11,187 nt of DNA from Asterionellopsis glacialis (Eukaryota > Bacillariophyta > Plagiogrammaphyceae > Rhaphoneidales > Asterionellopsidaceae): assembly GCA_014885115.2 (NCBI GenBank), contig WKLE02002282.1:1-11187 (forward strand), read 5' to 3'. How positions within the stretch are numbered: the stretch's first letter is position 1; every line of letters begins with the position of its first letter. The notes beneath the pieces were generated by a model. That model ran no database searches. It saw only the letters and a program-made list of their open reading frames with translations, and was not told where the DNA came from. Made by a program: the position numbers and the translations under genes. This document shows, piece by piece, positions 8,273 through 11,187 of this stretch.

Positions 8273-8880
8273 TTCCCATTAGTTTCTTCCTCTCTTCAAC
8301 AATTTGATCAATTTCAGCTTACACTTCAAACATGTGAATGTTGTCTTCATTGAAACCATACCTATTCAGCAACTTCTATGCAGATTCAAAGTCTGAATCA
8401 ATCTTGTTCTTTAACAAAATCTTCATTCCACAATCTGAAATAGCAAAGTTTCCATCAAATCCAGATTCCAATTCCACCATGGCAAAAATGCAACCATCTA
8501 AGTATAGTTTTTTTCCCTCAGACCAGAAATAAAACTTGAAGACCATAAGTACTTACTTACATTTACCATCATCTCCATGGTCTTGAAAATCCTTGTATCA
8601 CTTCCAAGTCTGCTGGTAGTTGTAATGTGTGTTCTCAGGTTTGAAGTATTTTTATAAGTCTTGGTTGTCACAGATGAACCACTTGTTAATATGAATCCAC
8701 TGACAAGATCTTTGCAGATTTTTCCATTATGATCCCAATATTGTGGTGGGTCAGACCAAAGATCTTTGTTTCAATTGTTTTTTGTGTGTGGGAGGCATCA
8801 TTGTGTTGTGATAAGGTTTTTGCTAGAGTAAAAGAAGCAAGAACAAGATTCTGCAAAGTGTGACGCAATTGTTTGGCAAT
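8256..8880 (-). pseudogene. coding-like sequence with stops upstream of the GDGICC gene
   Basis: On the minus strand one frame reads about 55 open residues (FKFYFWSEGKKLYLDGCIF ... KNKIDSDFESA) to a TAG at 8378-8376. It then continues as KLLNRYGFNEDNIHMFEV to a TAA at 8321-8319, and as AEIDQIVEERKKLMGNDDF to a TGA at 8255-8253, next to the following exon. Composition and pattern look like real protein between the stops. Further upstream (8880-8580) open pieces occur in two frames (LRHTLQNLVLASFTLAKTLS; WSDPPQYWDHNGKICKDL). I do not recognise a family. Either a decayed 5' part of the downstream gene or a separate dead gene; introns could account for some but not all of the stops. Confidence 0.35.
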
Positions 8881-9579
8881 TGCACAATTAAATCCAAGAC
8901 CTATTCTTTGCCCATGCCTTCTGGTACTGATTGTACTAGAGACCTGTACCAGTAGTCAGTATTTACCAGGCTATCTGCTTCCATGACATGTTACATGATA
9001 GAACTGTACATTGTACAGGTGTGTATGTTATTTTACAGTAGTACCATAAGGCACACTAACTGGTACATTACTGCATTTGTCCTGTACAAGCTTGTACCTG
9101 CATTACTTATAGGGTGTTTTTTTATGACTTATCAGAGACCTGTATGGTGGTTATTTGATCCTCCTGTACTAGAACTAGCTACTGCATCTATAATTTAAAA
9201 GACATTTTATTGGTACTCAATAATTGTCAAGTCTGCATTCTATTATAATATAATATTTCTTCATTTTCTTCATTAGGACATATAATTACCCTGTGCATCA
9301 TTACCATCATATTATTTTAGAAAATAAATATTACATTTGTATTGTGCTCATTGTACTAGTAACAAACAGGTATCTGTATCTGGTACCTGCTAGTTAGTAC
9401 CTGTAAGGTAAGTGTCCTACCTAAGAACTTGTAGATTGAAACCATGATACATATGATGCTGTAGAAACAACAGTACTTCCATTTGCTTTTTTACCACATG
9501 CCAGGCACAGGCACAGGTTTTATATATCTGATGGTACAATTCCTCCCAGATCCTATTTACTAGAAACCAGATTGGGAAT
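8881..9579. other. non-coding, GTAC-rich stretch
   Basis: No gene is recognised on either strand. Between 8924 and 9593 the tetramer GTAC occurs 18 times, mostly as TGTAC or GGTAC. Two short perfect inverted repeats built on it are CTGTACA-T-TGTACAG (9004-9018) and GTACAAGCTTGTAC (9084-9097). The 11-mer AGAGACCTGTA occurs twice (near 8939 and 9134). It could be the decayed non-coding flank of a mobile element. Confidence 0.5.
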
Positions 9580-9847
9580 CTATGGTACTGTACATTCCCA
9601 CTCCCAGTAAGTGGGACTTAGATTAGCAATAATTGGGAGTTTCTTGAATTTTACAAGAAGAGTCAATCCCATTAGGAATCCTGCAAGGTGGTGGTATTCC
9701 TGTGTGCTTGGGGGATAGCCAGAAAAAATGAGGATGGGTTGTTTTGAATAATTTTTTGATAATAGGTATTGTATAAAACATATGAAAAATGAAATGGATA
9801 TGGTGTACTTGTAGGACATCCAGCATGAATTGCACCATTGGTTTCAT
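9580..9847 (-). pseudogene. possible frameshifted continuation of the Helitron-like protein
   Basis: Minus-strand frames here read KKLFKTTHPHFFWLSPKHTG in one phase and SKQPILIFSGYPP in another. The second resembles the segment of Helitron-like helicases that follows the YxxRG block (H-P..., then a SK-x-P-I/V-x-x-G-x-P-P pattern). It lies directly downstream of the better preserved block at 9879-10475 on the same strand, with a stop and an A/T-rich run between. Weak on its own. Confidence 0.35.
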
Positions 9848-9878
9848 TGTTAAAATCTGTATCTTTTTTTTTTAAGAA

Positions 9879-10835
9879 TTAGGTTAATGGGCAATATTCT
9901 GCTTGATTCATATATTGAACTGCTTCTCCTCTGTATTGGTAGTGAGTTGAAACAGGAATGTTCTTTTTTGAATAAATGGGTTGGTCAACATCCTTTTCTT
10001 GTGAGGTGATATTTTCTTTAATTGTGAACAAAGGTTTATTATAACAAGACATAGTTGTAGATGATGGACTTGGTTGTATTTCATCTGAAGTATTTTTAGC
10101 AATATTTGATTTTATGTAGTCAATCGTTTCATAAGGATGATAATATGCAAATGAATGTGTACATATGCTTCCTTTTAGACCTAGAAGTACAGTTGCAGCT
10201 TGTGTATCACTGATTCCCATTTCAGTCATGAGACTATTGAGAGTTCTGGTTAAGAAATGTTGATCTCTGTGTTTCTTTGTACAAGTATTATTACTTGTAC
10301 TTGAACATAATTTCACGTGTTCTTGACTTTCTTGTAATATTGCAAGACAGTGATTATGTTGGACATTGGATCTTCCAATGTAATTTGCCATATAATACAC
10401 TCTAGATTTAGCTTGTATGGTGGAACCCATTGTAGTTGTACAAATACTGCCTACTGTAGCATATGCTAAGAGCAAATTGAGTTCTACAACCCATTGACTG
10501 AGGGAAGAACATATTGAATATCTTTCTAGATATTATAATTTTTCCAAGTATCCATCAGGTCCAACAAAACTTGAAGTTAAAAATCTATCTAATGTTTCTT
10601 TAAGCAATGGTGAAATAGTGTGTGTGTGATCATTGTTGTAGTAATGCAGCAACATTGGTGAATTGTGTTGGACAAGAATAAGATCCCCTTTCAGTTTGTG
10701 TCATTTAAAAAATAAACGTCCACTACTTTGATCATTGCTTTGTAATTTGTCAATAGAATTGAACAGTTGACAACAACTTAATATGTCTAATAAAAAAGAT
10801 TTGGTGTTGGTAAAAGAAGTGGCTTTTGTTTTTGT
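9879..10835 (-). pseudogene. decayed Helitron-like Rep/helicase (PIF1-like) protein
   Basis: One minus-strand frame is readable from about 10830 to 9879 with a TGA at 10703-10701 and a TAA at 10535-10533; the last 210 or so codons are uninterrupted. The text SQWVVELNLLLAYATVG, QAKSRVYYMANYIGRS, ILQESQEHVKLC, then HFLTRTLNSLMTEMGISDTQ and AATVLLGLKG, and near the end STHYQYRGEAVQYMNQAEYC matches the region between the Rep domain and the helicase of Helitron-like elements (A-K-x-x-x-Y-x-x-x-Y-I, then LNxLxxxxEISDTQAAxxLLG, then YxxRGexLxxxNxxEYxxL) as I recall it. No Walker A motif is visible in the window. Upstream stops and frame changes show that it is dead. The segment has no start codon of its own. 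Confidence 0.7.
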
Positions 10836-11187
10836 AGGATTTTAACATCATCTACATCCTTTTTATTGTTTAAATAAATTCTTTAAATCCGTTAGTAAAC
10901 TACCAGTAGCTAATCTACTAATCAGATCTGTGCATCTTGGCGGTTCTGAAACCAGAATCTGGAGGAAAACAGAAAGACCAAGTACACTGTGTGTTTATAA
11001 ATTCATATTGTATGAATCTCATGTCAATATCATACCATGTTATCCATCGTTTGATATTCGTATTGCTTGCTTTTTAATTTCTTGAAGAGCCATTTGTAGG
11101 TTAGTCATCCAGGTATCAAGAGATTTGTAGGTATCGCTTATCTTATCTTGTATAGTTGTGTTAAAATATCTCCATTGGATGGTAGTT
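10836..11187. other. unassigned end of window, probably more of the decayed Helitron
   Basis: Minus-strand frames hold short open pieces (QWRYFNTTIQDKISDTYKSL; TDLISRLATGSLLTDLKNLF) broken by stops and phase changes. Position upstream of the Helitron-like block suggests its N-terminal (Rep) part, but no HxH or tyrosine motif could be identified. No gene is called. Confidence 0.3.

Noticed and set aside
8338..8532. Plus-strand 64-residue open frame.
   Set aside because: It overlaps a better protein-like frame on the minus strand and shows no domain; judged a shadow.
9004..9097. GTAC inverted repeats as green-algal type copper-response elements.
   Set aside because: The SBP-type factor that reads them is not expected in diatoms, and no copper-related gene lies nearby.
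8983..9198. Plus-strand 71-residue open frame with hydrophobic content.
   Set aside because: Lies in the GTAC-rich non-coding stretch; no start context, domain or neighbour supports it.
1..11187. CRISPR arrays, rRNA, tRNA, bacterial operons.
   Set aside because: No regularly spaced repeats, cloverleaf with conserved boxes or rRNA-like stretch was seen; introns and retroelements show eukaryotic nuclear DNA.

Overview
The window reads as eukaryotic, AT-rich nuclear DNA, most likely from a diatom or a close stramenopile. The Ty1/copia remnant has the RT/RNase H wording I associate with diatom CoDi elements, introns are short (about 150 nt), TGACGTCA (CRE) sites cluster in a presumed LTR, and the Helitron-like helicase remnant resembles those of stramenopiles. 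These resemblances are recalled, not searched, so the lineage is an inference.

Layout. 1-1468 (+): decayed Ty3/gypsy pol (RNase H, HHCC zinc finger, DD35E integrase, C-terminal domain) with three in-frame TGA codons and several frameshifts. About 1470-1991: probable 3' LTR or LTR-like promoter with three full CRE palindromes and a TATA box. 1992-3077 (+): decayed Ty1/copia RT C-terminus and RNase H, with two TGA stops and a frameshift, followed by a G-rich purine tract. 3078-3413: short promoter interval with two perfect palindromes. 3414-7332 (+): an intact two-exon gene for a 1255-residue CHK2/Rad53-type checkpoint kinase, the only clearly functional gene here. 7333-7604: convergent intergenic interval. 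7605-8272 (-): two exons of a small protein with a GDGICC-type domain, interrupted by an intron made almost wholly of a TATG microsatellite; coding-like sequence with stops upstream (8256-8880) suggests a decayed 5' part. 8881-9579: non-coding stretch unusually dense in GTAC. 9580 to about 10835 (-): decayed Helitron-like Rep/helicase. 10836-11187: no readable gene.

The kinase is the centrepiece. It has the CHK2 order (SQ/TQ cluster, FHA, kinase) plus a 515-residue disordered tail carrying a KEN box, basic NLS-like runs and, at the extreme C-terminus, a PCNA-binding (PIP-box-like) motif. The intron cuts directly in front of the SQ/TQ cluster, and splicing it out adds two further SQ/TQ sites in frame. 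A checkpoint kinase with its own PCNA tether and possible cell-cycle degron would be an unusual wiring of the replication checkpoint. The transposon debris on both sides makes this an island gene in a repeat-rich neighbourhood.
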